From: Ceratodon purpureus
Taxonomy: Eukaryota; Streptophyta; Bryopsida; Pseudoditrichales; Ditrichaceae
Reading direction: 5' to 3'
Assembly: GCA_014871385.1 (NCBI GenBank)
Contig: CM026432.1
Span: forward strand, 6,225,224 to 6,289,223
Length of the DNA stretch: 64,000 nt
Part shown: positions 1 through 11,199 of the stretch, piece after piece
Layout of the letters: each line of letters opens with the position of its first letter
Position numbering within the stretch: position 1 is the stretch's first letter
Program-made: the position numbers and the translations under genes
The notes under the pieces: model-generated
The model's database searches: none
What the model was told of the DNA's origin: nothing
What the model saw: the letters and a program-made list of their open reading frames with translations, nothing else

Positions 1-48
1 TGTTGGTGTTTGGCTTCTCTTGGTAATGAATTGCAATTTCTGAAACCA
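1..48. other. Flank of the piggyBac insertion
   Basis: This is host sequence left of the TTAA target site. I see no gene or repeat in it. Confidence 0.5.
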
Positions 49-52
49 TTAA

Positions 53-66
53 CCCTTTAGTGCCCA
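53..66 (+). repeat. piggyBac left terminal inverted repeat
   Basis: CCCTTTAGTGCCCA directly follows the TTAA at 49-52. It is a perfect 14-bp inverted match to 19050-19063. Confidence 0.88.
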
Positions 67-1426
67 GACCCTTTTTGGGAGGAACTCTGTTTTGGCGACC
101 CTGGCTTGAGAAATGTGGAAGTGTGGCAAGAGTTTACGGAATTTTGGAAATCTGAGTCGAGGAAAAGGGGGCCAGCTCGATTTGCTTCACAGTGCATGAT
201 CTACTTTTGAGTAATAATTAAGGAATTGGTAATTAATGACGTGTATTTGAGTAGTTTGGAGGATGCAAAAATCTGAATACGTTGCGAGTGGCCCTGGCTT
301 CATGAGCGAGGGTGAGTTCGGAAAAAATCCATAAATGCTGAAACTCCTGGACCTGGCTCTCAACATGTATAAGAATGTGGCAACGAAGAAATCACTTGAA
401 AATTCTTTTTTCCGAAATTGATATTGAATTGTTCACGGGAAACATCGTCACAGGGATACGGTCCAAGCTAAACTGATGAACTGGAATTTCTGTGGCCGGA
501 CATTGTTCCTGAAAAGATCGGAACGGTCATTGCCTTCTGTTACGCATGTACACTTAGAGGAAACAAAAAATCCTGTCCAAATCTCAACACACTTCGAAGA
601 AAGAAGCAAAATACAGTTCATCGCAGATACAGTAGGGAGGGGGTGAGTATTTCCTTCCACCACATTCAGCACCTAACAAAACGCGACACCTGGCCTTCTT
701 TCCTGCCGAGAATTTGCAGCACCCACGGCAGAGCCATAGGGAGCGACCAAAGAGTGTTTCAATCTTGTGGGAGCGACCATGGCCTCAAGTACGAAACTTG
801 AGGGAACACTGTCCAGCCCGGGGGGGACCCGTCACAGAATCCTGGGCCTCGGCGGTTGGGGACGTGAAGTCCTCTTCAGCCGAAGCTCTGACACAAAAGC
901 GGTTGGGAAACGAACAGACTGCGTAGGGAAACTAACACCTCTCGCTGCGTGTCGGAGACGTAGAGTCGGTGTGGCTTCGTTTAGGGGGCAACACTTTCAC
1001 GTGCCTTCGGGAGTCCACGACCAAATACGCTGCAACATCTGAGGTGCCGGAGCCACCGAGGGTCTTCAGCGAGGACCAGAGGGGCGCTCCTGATCTGCAA
1101 GGCCACAAGCACATGTAAGAAATATGTCCAGGATAGAGAATGTGGTCTTTCCGCGGGGGACAAGCAGCAATTACAGAGGGTTGAGGGGCTGCAATCAATA
1201 AACAATTATACACAAGCATATCGGTATCTTTCCCTTGAAACATTTCCAAAACAAAACTCGAATTCGAGGTCACAGGAAGGGGAAACCATTTACACACTAG
1301 CATATTGTTGCTGCACAGAACAGACATTATACATCAGCTCCCTCCTGTGTATACGGACAAAGCAGTATCAAACACCACCGAAGCAAATTTCCCCATCCCA
1401 GGAGCGTTCTTTAACATCGAAGTAAA
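67..1426. other. piggyBac left subterminal DNA, no gene seen
   Basis: About 1.36 kb lies between the left inverted repeat and the retrotransposon. Reading frames on both strands are short and show no recognisable domain. It is presumed to be non-coding transposon DNA. Confidence 0.5.
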
Positions 1427-1431
1427 CCAAG
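1427..1431. repeat. Left target-site duplication of the retrotransposon
   Basis: CCAAG, matched at 10911-10915, is the 5-bp duplication typical of gypsy integrases. Confidence 0.9.
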
Positions 1432-2145
1432 TGTTACGGGCCAAGGTAACATGGTAATCAGGGGTAGTAAGTAGCGACCAAGGTAGCAAGTAGCGACCAG
1501 GGTAGCCAGGCCTTAGAAGCAACGGCGGCACTGCCAGTAGACTTAATAGAACTGGTAGATTAGCCTTAGTATAAAAGGGGTACGGAAACAGTAGTATGTC
1601 TCTTGGAGTTTTGATACCATGACTGGACTCAAGCTCATGAAGCTGAACCATGTCCGTTTTTCCTCTCTTTACTAATACAGCGCTGTCCTACGCCTAATAC
1701 ACTTTGTCTTTGTTCTTCTTTGCTGAATGCTTGGTGTTCCCTTCTACTTTCTGTTCTTTATATTCTGCTCTCTTGTTTGCCCTTGGTATACCTTGGTCCC
1801 TCTAAGTCATAGATACACAGTGGCTGCCCCAAGGTCTCCTCTGATCTCCATTATTGCGTCCCATTTCCCTTGGACTATCTGTCTTCCTCTCCGCCCCTAA
1901 GACTCTTATTCATATTATCAAGGCCCCTTGGGTCCAGGTCCAGATAAACTACTCTAGAAATTGATCAACTTGGGTTCCCCTACTCTCTGTCTAGGATACT
2001 AGTACTCAACCAGGACCCTCTATTGTCTACTCAGTCCCGCCAGGATAAAGCCAAGGTAGGTACTAACTAACCTTGGTTACCATAAACTCCTTGAACCTCA
2101 CCTATTGGAAACCTCGCATCTCCATCCCTGCAACCCAGTATAACA
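1432..2145 (+). repeat. 5' LTR, 714 bp
   Basis: It begins TGTTA and ends TAACA, with the same length as the 3' LTR. A 20-bp motif containing AAGTAGCGACCA is repeated twice in tandem near 1465-1505, upstream of the TATA box, and may be a promoter element. Confidence 0.95.
1570..1576 (+). promoter_or_regulatory. LTR TATA box
   Basis: TATAAAA lies in the 5' LTR about 570 bp before its end, with an identical site in the 3' LTR. It is the likely Pol II core promoter for the genomic transcript. Confidence 0.6.
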
Positions 2146-2148
2146 TTT

Positions 2149-2166
2149 TGGCGACCATGCTGGGGA
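2149..2166 (+). promoter_or_regulatory. Candidate primer-binding site
   Basis: A TGG-initiated sequence (TGGCGACCATGCTGGGGA) starts 3 nt after the 5' LTR, where a tRNA primer-binding site belongs. It resembles the complement of plant tRNA-Asp 3' ends, which many plant gypsy elements use, but with several mismatches. The tRNA identity is therefore tentative. Confidence 0.55.
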
Positions 2167-2215
2167 TGGAATGCTGAGATAAGCCCAAGCGTCCAATCTC
2201 TCCCGGTCTAACACC

Positions 2216-5200
2216 ATGCCACCAAGAAAAATCACCACGGAAAGCAATCTAGAGGCAGAAGAGACTGCCCAACAAAATGACCCAGATGCCACCAAAGAAT
2301 TCCTGCAATGGATGAAACAACAGATGACTGACCTAGCTACCAAGAATGATGCTACCAATGCTAAGCTCGAGCTACTTAGCAACCAATATCAGACACTACA
2401 GGATAGCAGAACCTTGGAAGCCAACCAGGTACGCCCCCAGACCTCCGAGACTCCAGTGGAACCACTCCGGTCAGCCACGCTTCCCCGGGGAAACCTAACC
2501 GCAGCCACCAGTGGCAGTGAGCATGAAAGACAAGCCAAGCTACCCAAAATCCCCTACCCTGTGTTTGACGAATCAGGAGACCCTGATTGGCACATACGCC
2601 CATTCAAAGTTATTGCCCGTACAAATGGGATTAACAATCCTGCAGACTTACAAAATATTTTTGGAACCACTCTCCAAGGGAACCACATTAACTGGTATAT
2701 TGATTTTGAAACTGATCATACCCATGCCACCTGAGACGACATGGAACGCAGCTTTTTACAAAAATTTAGAAAGCTTAAAACAAGCTCAGAGATACTACGT
2801 GCCTTGGGGAGTATAGCCCAGGATAGAAACGAACCGGTAGATAAATTCTATGACAGGTTCAAACAATTGGCCGATAAATTAAGCCAACGGCTTGAAGAGG
2901 ACTACTTGTGTGAATGGTTTAAAAAATGATTATTACCATGGATTCAACAAGGGATTGTCATCCGTGGCGTCAAAACACTCCCGGATATTCTTACAGCCGC
3001 AAATGACATTAGTAGGGAGCTAGGAGCATTACAAAAGACCCAGGCCCCCTTACTACCCTTGCCTAATTTTCGCCCTGATACTCGACCTACCCTGGCCCCT
3101 TGTGCCACATGTGGAAAAACACACAGTGGGCGATGTTGGTTTGCTCCAGGCAGTGGCCGCTCCGAAGACACTCGTCGACCAAGGCCAACCTCGGCTGCCA
3201 TGTTTCCCGAGGAAATTAACGTGGATGCTTTCCAACCCAGCAGGAACGATGCCTGCTGGGAATGTGGATCACTACAACATCGACGGGGCCAATGTCCAGT
3301 ACTCAGGCAATGGTGGTCCCAAAACAACACGGGTAACCCTGGAAATACATCTTCAGATTCCCAGAAACATAATCCAGGTCCCCGCCGAGGAGGAGTCACA
3401 TTAACAGAGGTCCATGGTACGGAAACAAACATCGCCACCATCAGTACCGCCGTGGTCACCACGAGATCAAAAATTACAGACCCTGAGCACATAACTGAAC
3501 ATCGAAAACCATTCCCAGACCAACATTGGGAACGACTGCATAATATACGCAAGGAAATTCAGCAAGATTTAGAGACACCCACGGTTGACCCTGGTATGCA
3601 AAAAGTTTTAGACGACACTAATGTCACTATCACTTTGGCCAAATTATTAAAATTAAGCCCTGAACTCCAAAAATACTTACAACAGGCTACCATTCCAACA
3701 ACCCTGGATGATCCAACGGTCATTGAAGTTAATTCCACAACTCTGGATCCAGATGCTGCTGTCATCCACTTGCAACTTGGAAACCATGAGCTCGGAAATG
3801 TACTAGTAGATGGCGGATCTGGGGTAAATGTGATGAGTAATCATCTCAGGGAATACTTGGGATTACCACCACCTAAACAAGCACAGTTCATCTTACGCAT
3901 GGCAAATGATGCTCCTGTAACTCCGTTAGGGATACTAACTGCGGTGCCCATCACTACACAAGGAGTATCCACCCCGGCAACCTTTGTGATAATTGATATG
4001 CCAGGTAGCAGTAGCTTTCCCATCATCCTTGGACGACCTTGGCTTCGTGACATGAGTGCCATTCACGATTGGTCGAGAAATCAAATCCGGATACAACGAC
4101 AGAACCAGACCGTGATTATTCCAGTGGATAGCTGCATAACCAGGGCCAAAGCCGATCAAATCAGACATAAAGCAGGGACTAACTGGATTAAGGGACTCTC
4201 TCCGGAACAAGAAGCCTTGGTTTTCCAAGCTCACCCGGATCTTATCCCACTAGCCGAAATACATTTGGCAAGTTTAGTTGCTGAACCAGACAAACTAGAT
4301 ATCCCCGAACATTTTTCCAAGGAAATCAAGGAAAACGTTATTATTAATGCCACCCCAGCTACTCAAGCATTACAAAAGGAAGTCATCACTGGATGGACTC
4401 ATGGAGCCAAGGAACGTGTCCAGTTAGTCAATCTGGGAACACCTGAGCAACCACAGTACATAAAAATCAATGCAGACGCCCCCAATACTGTGAAACAAGC
4501 TGCCATTGCACTTTTCCATGAATACCATGATATTTTTGCATGGGGTCATGAAGACTTGCAAGGAATCCCACGCACCATCGCTGAACACACCATCGACTTG
4601 ATTCCAGGTGCAACCCCAGTACAACAAAGGCGATATAGAATGAATCCTAACTATGCTATCCGGGTAAAAGCAGAGTTGGATAAATTATTAAAAGCCAAGT
4701 TTATCTCACCTATTGATTTTGCTCCCTAGTTATCACCCATGGTAATCATACCTAAGAAAAATGGCACACTCAGAATTTGTGTCGATTTCCGCAAGCTCAA
4801 TGCTGCTACCAAAAAAGATCACTATCCACTACCATACATGGAAGAAATAATAGATGAGGTTGCAGGCCATGAGATGTATTCCTTCCTGGACTGTTTCTCT
4901 GGATATTACCAAGTAGCCATGGCTGAACAAGATAAGGAAAAAACGGCATTTTCCACAGAATGGGGCCCATACCAATTCGAGAGAATGCCATTTGGTGCCA
5001 AAAATGCTCCCATGACATTCCAAAGGGTTATGGAGTTAATTTTTAGACCTTACCTCAAGCGTTTTTTCCGCATATATCTAGATGAAGGCACAGTCTACGG
5101 TCGCATGGAAGAACATGTCTCTCACCTCCGACAAATATTCCAAGCCTGTCGAGCCAACGGTGTGAGTTTAAATGCAGAAAAGTGTATGTTTCTATTTTTT

Positions 5201-7618
5201 GCAGGAGTTATCTTGGGATACATAGTGTGCAAACATGGCAAGCTCCCTGACCCTGAAAAAATCCAAGACATCCTAAACATGACCCCTCCAACTAACCAGA
5301 AGGGTGTCCAAAGGCTCCTTGGACTGTCCCAGTTTAACAGAATCTACATTGAAAAACTGGCCCACATTACTGCCCCAATCACAGCATTAAACCATACCGG
5401 ATATGCGTACCCCAGGGACTGGACCCCAGCCGCTCAAACGGCTCTGGAAAAAATCAAGGAAGCATACTCCAGGGCTCCCATTTTAATTGCACGCGATTGG
5501 ACCAAGCCATTCCATGTGCATACTGATGCCTCCAATATCGCCGTGGGAGTCATGTTGGCCCAGAACGTACAAGGAAAATATGATCAACCAGTAGCATACG
5601 CCAGCCGCCTTCTGAATCAAGCAGAAAGAAATTATTCAACCACGGAACGCGAGGCTTTAGCCATGATTTATGCTGTCAAAAAATTTAGACACTATTTACT
5701 TGGCAACAAATTCAGATTCATGGTAGATCATCACAGCCTATCTTACCTAGTAAACCAACCCCTGGTCACCGGCCGTGTTGCCCGATGGATCATGATACTC
5801 CTGGAGTACAACTTTGAAGTGGTGTATGTCCCCGGAAAAAGGCACGTCGTAGCAGATTACCTATCCAGGGATTCCCAGGCAACCGAGGAAGGGATTGATG
5901 ACTCTTTCAATGAGCCATACCTTCAAACGGCTAGCATAATCCTGGATTCCCAAAAAGATTGGCGTACTGACATAATGAGCTACTTAACCCATGGTATTAT
6001 TCCCCAAAGACTTACAGGTACCCGGAAAATTAGCTTTGTTCGAACCACGCTTCCTTACACCGTGGTCCAGGGCCAATTATACCGCCAAGGTCCAGACCAA
6101 GAACTCCGCTTGTGCACACCTGCAGAACAACAGGGCTCTATTATAGCCACCCTCCACGACGGCCCTGCAGGAGGACACCAAGGACCCGAGACCACGATTA
6201 AGAAAATACTAACTGCCAAATACTGGTGGCCAACACTCCACAAGGACGTATATACATATATCAAAAATTGCCATGCTTGCCAGGTAGCAACCACAAACTT
6301 TCAGCACCAAGGCCGCGTTCCATTGAAATCCATACCGCCACTTGGGCCGTTTCAACGATGGGGCTTGGATTTCGTGGGCCCTATACGCCCCGTTACCAGA
6401 CAAGGTTACAAATACATCCTTGCTGCCACGGACTATACCACGAAATGGGTAGAGGCTCGGCCCCTCAGAAATAATACTGCTGTGGTCACTGCCACATTCA
6501 TATATGAAAATATTATTACACGTTTTGGTTGCCCCTTGGAAATAGTTTCCGATCAAGGTTCACATTTTGTAAATGCGGTCATCGAGGATCTCCTGGAAAA
6601 TCACATCATCAAACACCGTACCAGTACTGTATACTACTCCCAGGGAAATGGCCAAGCTGAGTCCACTAACAAAACACTCATCAACATGCTTCGCAGGTTT
6701 ATCCATGCCAACCAAGCGGATTGGGATGATTGTTTACCCGCAGCACTATGGGCTTACAGAGTAGCTACAAAAAGCGCCACGCAGTCCAGTCCGTTTGAAC
6801 TGGTTTATGGGACTCAGCCTTTGTTACCCATGGAATACATCGCACCGACTTTTAGTTCCCTGCAAACCAAGGATTATAGCCCACACCGGGTCCTAGCTGC
6901 TCGGCTCCAGGATATACATCACTTAGAGGAAGTACGGGCCCTAGCAATGAAAAATATCACCAATAAGCAAGAACTGACCGCCAAATATTTCCAAGCATCC
7001 ACGCCTCCTAGGCTGTTTCAGAAAGGGGATCAGGTTTTGTGGTGCCCCCGGGACCCCAAACTCCGAAAGACAAAATTCGAATCCATTTGGAATGGCCCAT
7101 ACAGAGTACAACTAGTACTCCCAAACAACACAGTATTGTTAGTTAACCGTGATAATTATGATCCCCAAGGCACCATAGTCAATAGTACAAAATTAAAACA
7201 TTATCATTCCACAAACCCCGTTACCTTTCCCGTGCTCAGTTTGGGAGATATTCATAAAACTTTGGCAGATGAGGCACAGGAAACACTCCAACCGACACCC
7301 GAGCCAGAAACAAGCGACAAATCACCTCCAAGGGACCAAGACACCATGGCAACCCAGGTTAGCTCCATCCAAGCGTCTACCACTGACCAACAACGCATCA
7401 GTCTGGCATTAGCATCTATGGGGATCCAGGCCAAATCAATTTCCTACAAAACAGCTAAGGGCACGACTTCTCCTCACCCTGAAATCCATGTCAGCCACAT
7501 TCGAGTGGACCTAGGAGGGAATAATCAGCAGGGACATCATAACCATAGGGAGAGCAGGGTCAGTCATAGAACCCGAAACTGTAGGCCATCGCCGCCACCC
7601 TTCTCGCTAGGCACTTGA
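2216..7618 (+). pseudogene. gag-pol polyprotein with three in-frame stops
   Basis: One reading frame runs from ATG 2216 to the stop at 7616. It is interrupted by TGA at 2732, TGA at 2927 and TAG at 4727. Domains in order: retrotransposon gag capsid (about 2540-3060); CCHC zinc knuckle C-x2-C-x4-H-x4-C at 3254-3295, preceded by a second Cys/His cluster near 3100-3150; aspartic protease with DGGSG (Asp at 3809); reverse transcriptase (about 4620-5100 onward); RNase H with HTDAS near 5519; integrase with an HHCC zinc finger near 6150-6290; a DD35E core (Asp 6368, Asp 6551, Glu 6659); and a GPY/F-type tail near 7090. The RT catalytic box reads YLDE at 5075-5086 instead of the usual YxDD. The first and third stops fall where family members normally have Trp, so each can be one G-to-A change. 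The protein is probably non-functional from this copy. Confidence 0.92.
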
Positions 7619-7900
7619 TGTTGCCTACAGCCGCCAAGGCGCTACCCCGTCTGTCTGCATCTTCCCCACCCCGTCACACCATGTCCCTACCTTCCCACAT
7701 CATCTTCCTTGGGCTCCTTGGCTCCCCCACATCCTCACACCACACTTGGGGCCCCACGACATTTGGCTTGCGCTACAACCTGGGCCGCTTCAGCTGCTCC
7801 CTCCCCTTGTCGCTCGAGTGACCTCTGCCCATCTCCACCTAGTTCTCCTGCATTCTGCACCATAGCTCAGCCAGTAGAGAGTCAGAACCGTGTCAATACC
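7619..7900 (+). other. Spacer between pol and the 3' ORF
   Basis: This is C-rich sequence without a clear domain. The frame of the 3' ORF is open from about 7709, but the first ATG in that frame is at 7901. A splice acceptor for a subgenomic mRNA could lie here. I cannot fix one. Confidence 0.4.
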
Positions 7901-10150
7901 ATGACAACCAAGAAGCGAACCCCACCGTTTTTTGTTCCCAGGCAGATCATGGAGTGGAAGAGGCAGCCGGATTTAACTTGGACGCAGAAGACAGGCTTGG
8001 GCAGATACTACACGCTCTTGGAGGGCAAGGTGAACATCCAGCATTGCCATGCCTTCGTGACTTCGAACCAGCAGCAGCCAGAGGACGAGCAGTTTCCCTC
8101 CGGCATTGTCGAAGGAGTTCTCGTGCAGTACTCAAGTCGGTACGTGCATAATTTTTTCGGGTGGGACGGCCTTGGAGTCACCGAGTGGAGTCCGACTTGC
8201 ACCTACCCACAGCCCGATCTCACTCCATACGCCAACCTGCCGATGAAGGAGGACAGGTATGATATTTTTGCGTTTGGACCCATCTTGAAAGACCCATGGT
8301 TTGCCAGGATGCGTGGGATTCTTAGCCAGATCTATTTCCAAAATAATTGTAATGGGATTCTGCCGGCCCAATTGAGTCTGCTCTTGATGGCCGACAAGGG
8401 CGAACACATCAACTGGGGGCTATTGCTGGAGGAGAACTTCAAGGTGCATTTGAGGGGATATCGCCGAAATCCAGCCTATTCGAGCCCCATAGGACCCTTC
8501 CTCTCGGCGTATATCGCCCATTACCTCTCCTTCCACCGGCGCAACAACCAACCACCCATCATGGGAACCTTTCTCGACGTCCAGCGTGAAATTGCTGCAG
8601 CTGCGGCCCCCACATCCGCCGGACCAAGCAAGAGACCGCGCCTGGTATCACCTTCTTCCTCCATGGACACCGCCACGCCATCAGCTTGGGGACCGAGAGC
8701 CACGGAATTTCAGTCCAAGCGTGCAGCCCTAACTGAGTGTTTGGAGGCTCTGTTCCAGTTCGTCCAGGGAGCGGATCAGGAGCAGCAGTCCGTAGCCATG
8801 GCAAACAAGGAGTTCGAGGATCGTATCCGGCGCAGAGCCACCGAGGCCGTCCAAGCAGCTCAGATCCAAGCCGAGAAACGCCTGGCCGCAGCTCAGCTGG
8901 AACATCACCAGCAAACTGAGGAAACGACACAAACACTGCATAACCTCCGAGAGCATGTGAAGAACCTGGAACACGAGCTAGCCGCGACTCAGGAGCATGT
9001 GGACACACTGACCAAGGAGAAAGCCATTCTGGCTGACCGCACCAAGACCCTAGAACTCCAGAGTGCCGAGGCTCGTGCCCGCTGCAAGGCGCTGGTTGCT
9101 GACAACACGGCACTGAAGCAGAATCCAAGTATACCATCCGTAACCCCTGAGGATATCAGTCGTCTGCACCAAGAACGAACATCCATGGAGCTGGCCAAGG
9201 AGACCTTTGAAGCAAACAAAGCAGGGTGGGTGCATAACGCGGCTCACCTGATCGCAACGTATGCATTTGAGTACCTCCGAAACCATCCTCCAGCAACCGA
9301 TGCCCCGCCCGCCGCATACCTGGACCATTGTATCGACAACGCCTTGGCTGCCTTGGAATTAGAACAGTCGGAGCATGACTGGGAGACAACGGACATGGAT
9401 ATGGACCTCATGGGCGCACCCCTCGAGGCAGCCTTACCCATGTCCATCACCCCCCAGACATTTCCCGAGTTATCACCACCAGCTGCTGCAGTCGTGGATC
9501 CGAGCTCCAGTTCAGGCCCCTCATGGCTACCAGTGATTGCAGCCCTAGGCCATAGCATCGCACACCCAGAACCTGCACACACCGAGGAGCCACGGAACCC
9601 CGAAGAGCGCGTGGACATACCGGATCACTTAACCGACATCGAGGAGACCCCTCAACCATCTCCAAGACAACTCCCGCCTCGACCATCTCCAGGACTGCCA
9701 CGGCTCCAAGAATCTCCAAGCAATCCCACGGTACCATTCCGCCCTAAACCCTTTAAATTTCATAAAGATGCTCTTAAGAAGATTGAGGAGGAACACAGCC
9801 TAGAGGTACAGGCCAGCGACGAGAGTGAGGCAGAGGAGGAGTTGGATCTAGCTATTAGCGAGGTTCAAAAATACTTTACAAGTAATGCCGACTTAGTGGC
9901 CATCTACAGTAACCCTGAATCTGAGCAGGTTCAATGCCCCGCATGTAACAAAATACTGGGAAAAACTGTTTATGATGTCTACCAGCATGCTATCACCTCA
10001 CGTTCCAAGCACAACCTAATACACAGGGGTGTTGCTGCAGCCATAGCCACATTCTACGGTGGTCAAGCCCCTCCTCGGAGACAGGCACAGGTACCCCGCG
10101 AAGCCACCAGACCGGACAGGAGACCCGCACATCGAAGGACCCGTGGCTAA
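7901..10150 (+). CDS. Retrotransposon 3' ORF: plant-transposon domain, coiled coil and zf-XS-like zinc finger
   Basis: This is an intact 749-residue ORF between pol and the 3' LTR. The start is the first ATG in frame; the open frame extends to about 7709 without one. Residues about 120-210 (FAFGPILKDPWFARM, then a GILPAQLS...INWGLLL stretch) resemble the plant-mobile/transposon-associated domain seen in extra ORFs of plant elements. A Pro/Ser linker with a basic KRPR patch follows. Residues about 293-407 form a long Gln/Glu/Ala-rich coiled coil. An acidic Pro-rich stretch comes next. The C-terminus has C679-x2-C682-x13-H696-x7-H704 with YDVYQHA around the first His. That layout matches the zf-XS finger of SGS3-type proteins, which also carry coiled coils. 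The function is unknown: it could be a structural, env-position or silencing-related protein. Being intact while gag-pol is broken is notable. Confidence 0.75.
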   Translation: MTTKKRTPPFFVPRQIMEWKRQPDLTWTQKTGLGRYYTLLEGKVNIQHCHAFVTSNQQQPEDEQFPSGIVEGVLVQYSSRYVHNFFGWDGLGVTEWSPTCTYPQPDLTPYANLPMKEDRYDIFAFGPILKDPWFARMRGILSQIYFQNNCNGILPAQLSLLLMADKGEHINWGLLLEENFKVHLRGYRRNPAYSSPIGPFLSAYIAHYLSFHRRNNQPPIMGTFLDVQREIAAAAAPTSAGPSKRPRLVSPSSSMDTATPSAWGPRATEFQSKRAALTECLEALFQFVQGADQEQQSVAMANKEFEDRIRRRATEAVQAAQIQAEKRLAAAQLEHHQQTEETTQTLHNLREHVKNLEHELAATQEHVDTLTKEKAILADRTKTLELQSAEARARCKALVADNTALKQNPSIPSVTPEDISRLHQERTSMELAKETFEANKAGWVHNAAHLIATYAFEYLRNHPPATDAPPAAYLDHCIDNALAALELEQSEHDWETTDMDMDLMGAPLEAALPMSITPQTFPELSPPAAAVVDPSSSSGPSWLPVIAALGHSIAHPEPAHTEEPRNPEERVDIPDHLTDIEETPQPSPRQLPPRPSPGLPRLQESPSNPTVPFRPKPFKFHKDALKKIEEEHSLEVQASDESEAEEELDLAISEVQKYFTSNADLVAIYSNPESEQVQCPACNKILGKTVYDVYQHAITSRSKHNLIHRGVAAAIATFYGGQAPPRRQAQVPREATRPDRRPAHRRTRG

Positions 10151-10185
10151 GCCAAGCAATCCGCGGACGGCTTGCACTCTACAAC

Positions 10186-10196
10186 GGAGGGCAAAA
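10186..10196 (+). promoter_or_regulatory. Polypurine tract
   Basis: GGAGGGCAAAA lies directly before the 3' LTR. It is purine-rich with one C, in the right position to prime plus-strand DNA synthesis. Confidence 0.6.
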
Positions 10197-10910
10197 TGTT
10201 ACCGGCCAAGGTAACATGGTAATCAGGGGTAGTAAGTAGCGACCAAGGTAGCAAGTAGCGACCAGGGTAGCCAGGCCTTAGAAGCAACGGCGGCACTGCC
10301 AGTAGACTTAATAGAACTGGTAGATTAGCCTTAGTATAAAAGGGGTACGGAAACAGTAGTATGTCTCTTGGAGTTTTGGTACCATGACTGGACTCAAGCT
10401 CATGAAGCTGAACCATGTCCGTTTTTCCTCTCTTTACTAATACAGCGCTGTCCTACGCCTAATACACTTTGTCTTTGTTCTTCTTTGCTGAATGCTTGGT
10501 GTTCCCTTCTACTTTCTGTTCTTTATATTCTGCTCTCTTGTTTGCCCTTGGTATACCTTGGTCCCTCTAAGTCATAGATACACAGTGGCTGCCCCAAGGT
10601 CTCCTCTGATCTCCATTATTGCGTCCCATTTCCCTTGGACTATCTGTCTTCCTCTCCGCCCCTAAGACTCTTATTCATATTATCAAGGCCCCTTGGGTCC
10701 AAGTCCAGATAAACTACTCTAGAAATTGATCAACTTGGGTTCCCCTACTCTCTATCAAGGATACTAGTACTCAACCAGGACCCTCTATTGTCTACTCAGT
10801 CCCGCCAGGATAAAGCCAAGGTAGGTACTAACTAACCTTGGTTACCATAAACTCCTTGAACCTCACCTATTGGGAACCTCGCATCTCCATCCCTGCAACC
10901 CGGTATAACA
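10197..10910 (+). repeat. 3' LTR, 714 bp
   Basis: It is nearly identical to 1432-2145. The differences seen are scattered single substitutions, for example at its 7th base and just before the terminal TATAACA. A TATA box lies at 10335-10341. Confidence 0.95.
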
Positions 10911-10915
10911 CCAAG
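10911..10915. repeat. Right target-site duplication of the retrotransposon
   Basis: CCAAG directly follows the 3' LTR and equals 1427-1431. Confidence 0.9.
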
Positions 10916-11199
10916 CAAACCTAAAAACTATGGACTAGCTCTATTTCAAACGTGGGTTGAGCAACCCAGGTTCGAAGCAGAGTATTGCAGAGCACGGCTT
11001 CTCACCTTATGATTCACCTGCAGACGAGATAGAGGCTCAGAACAGGAAGCAAGAGATTCTGTGCTCCTAATTAAACCTAGAACTCTGAAATCACATGTCG
11101 AAGGTTTTAGCACCTAGCTTACTCATGCTGCAGTTGGTCTGGACGGTTTTAGGTTGGGGGGGGGAGGGGGGGGGGGGGAACAGAAGCAACAGGACTCAC
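10916..11199. other. piggyBac interior, no gene seen; G-rich tract
   Basis: This is unassigned transposon DNA. A near-pure G run spans about 11155-11179. It lies just inside the intron side of the minus-strand exon that ends at 11200. Confidence 0.5.

Larger units (their letters stand above)
1432..10910 (+). mobile_element. Ty3/gypsy LTR retrotransposon nested in the piggyBac element
   Basis: Two 714-bp LTRs that start TGTTA and end TAACA bound a 9,479-bp element flanked by the 5-bp duplication CCAAG (1427-1431 and 10911-10915). The order is LTR, primer-binding site, gag, protease, reverse transcriptase, RNase H, integrase, an extra ORF, polypurine tract, LTR. RT before integrase defines Ty3/gypsy. 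The LTRs differ at only about 8 positions that I can find, so the insertion is young. Even so, gag-pol has three stops, so the copy may have been mobilised in trans or been inactivated soon after insertion. No chromodomain is evident at the C-terminus of integrase. Confidence 0.95.

Noticed and set aside
932-1327. 132-codon minus-strand frame in the piggyBac left part
   Set aside because: It overlaps other frames, has no recognisable domain and no splice or family support.
2146-2171. Shared TTTTGGCGACC between the retrotransposon leader (2146) and the piggyBac left end (about 91)
   Set aside because: Eleven bases in common without further similarity are most likely chance or composition. There is no sign that the retrotransposon end derives from the transposon.
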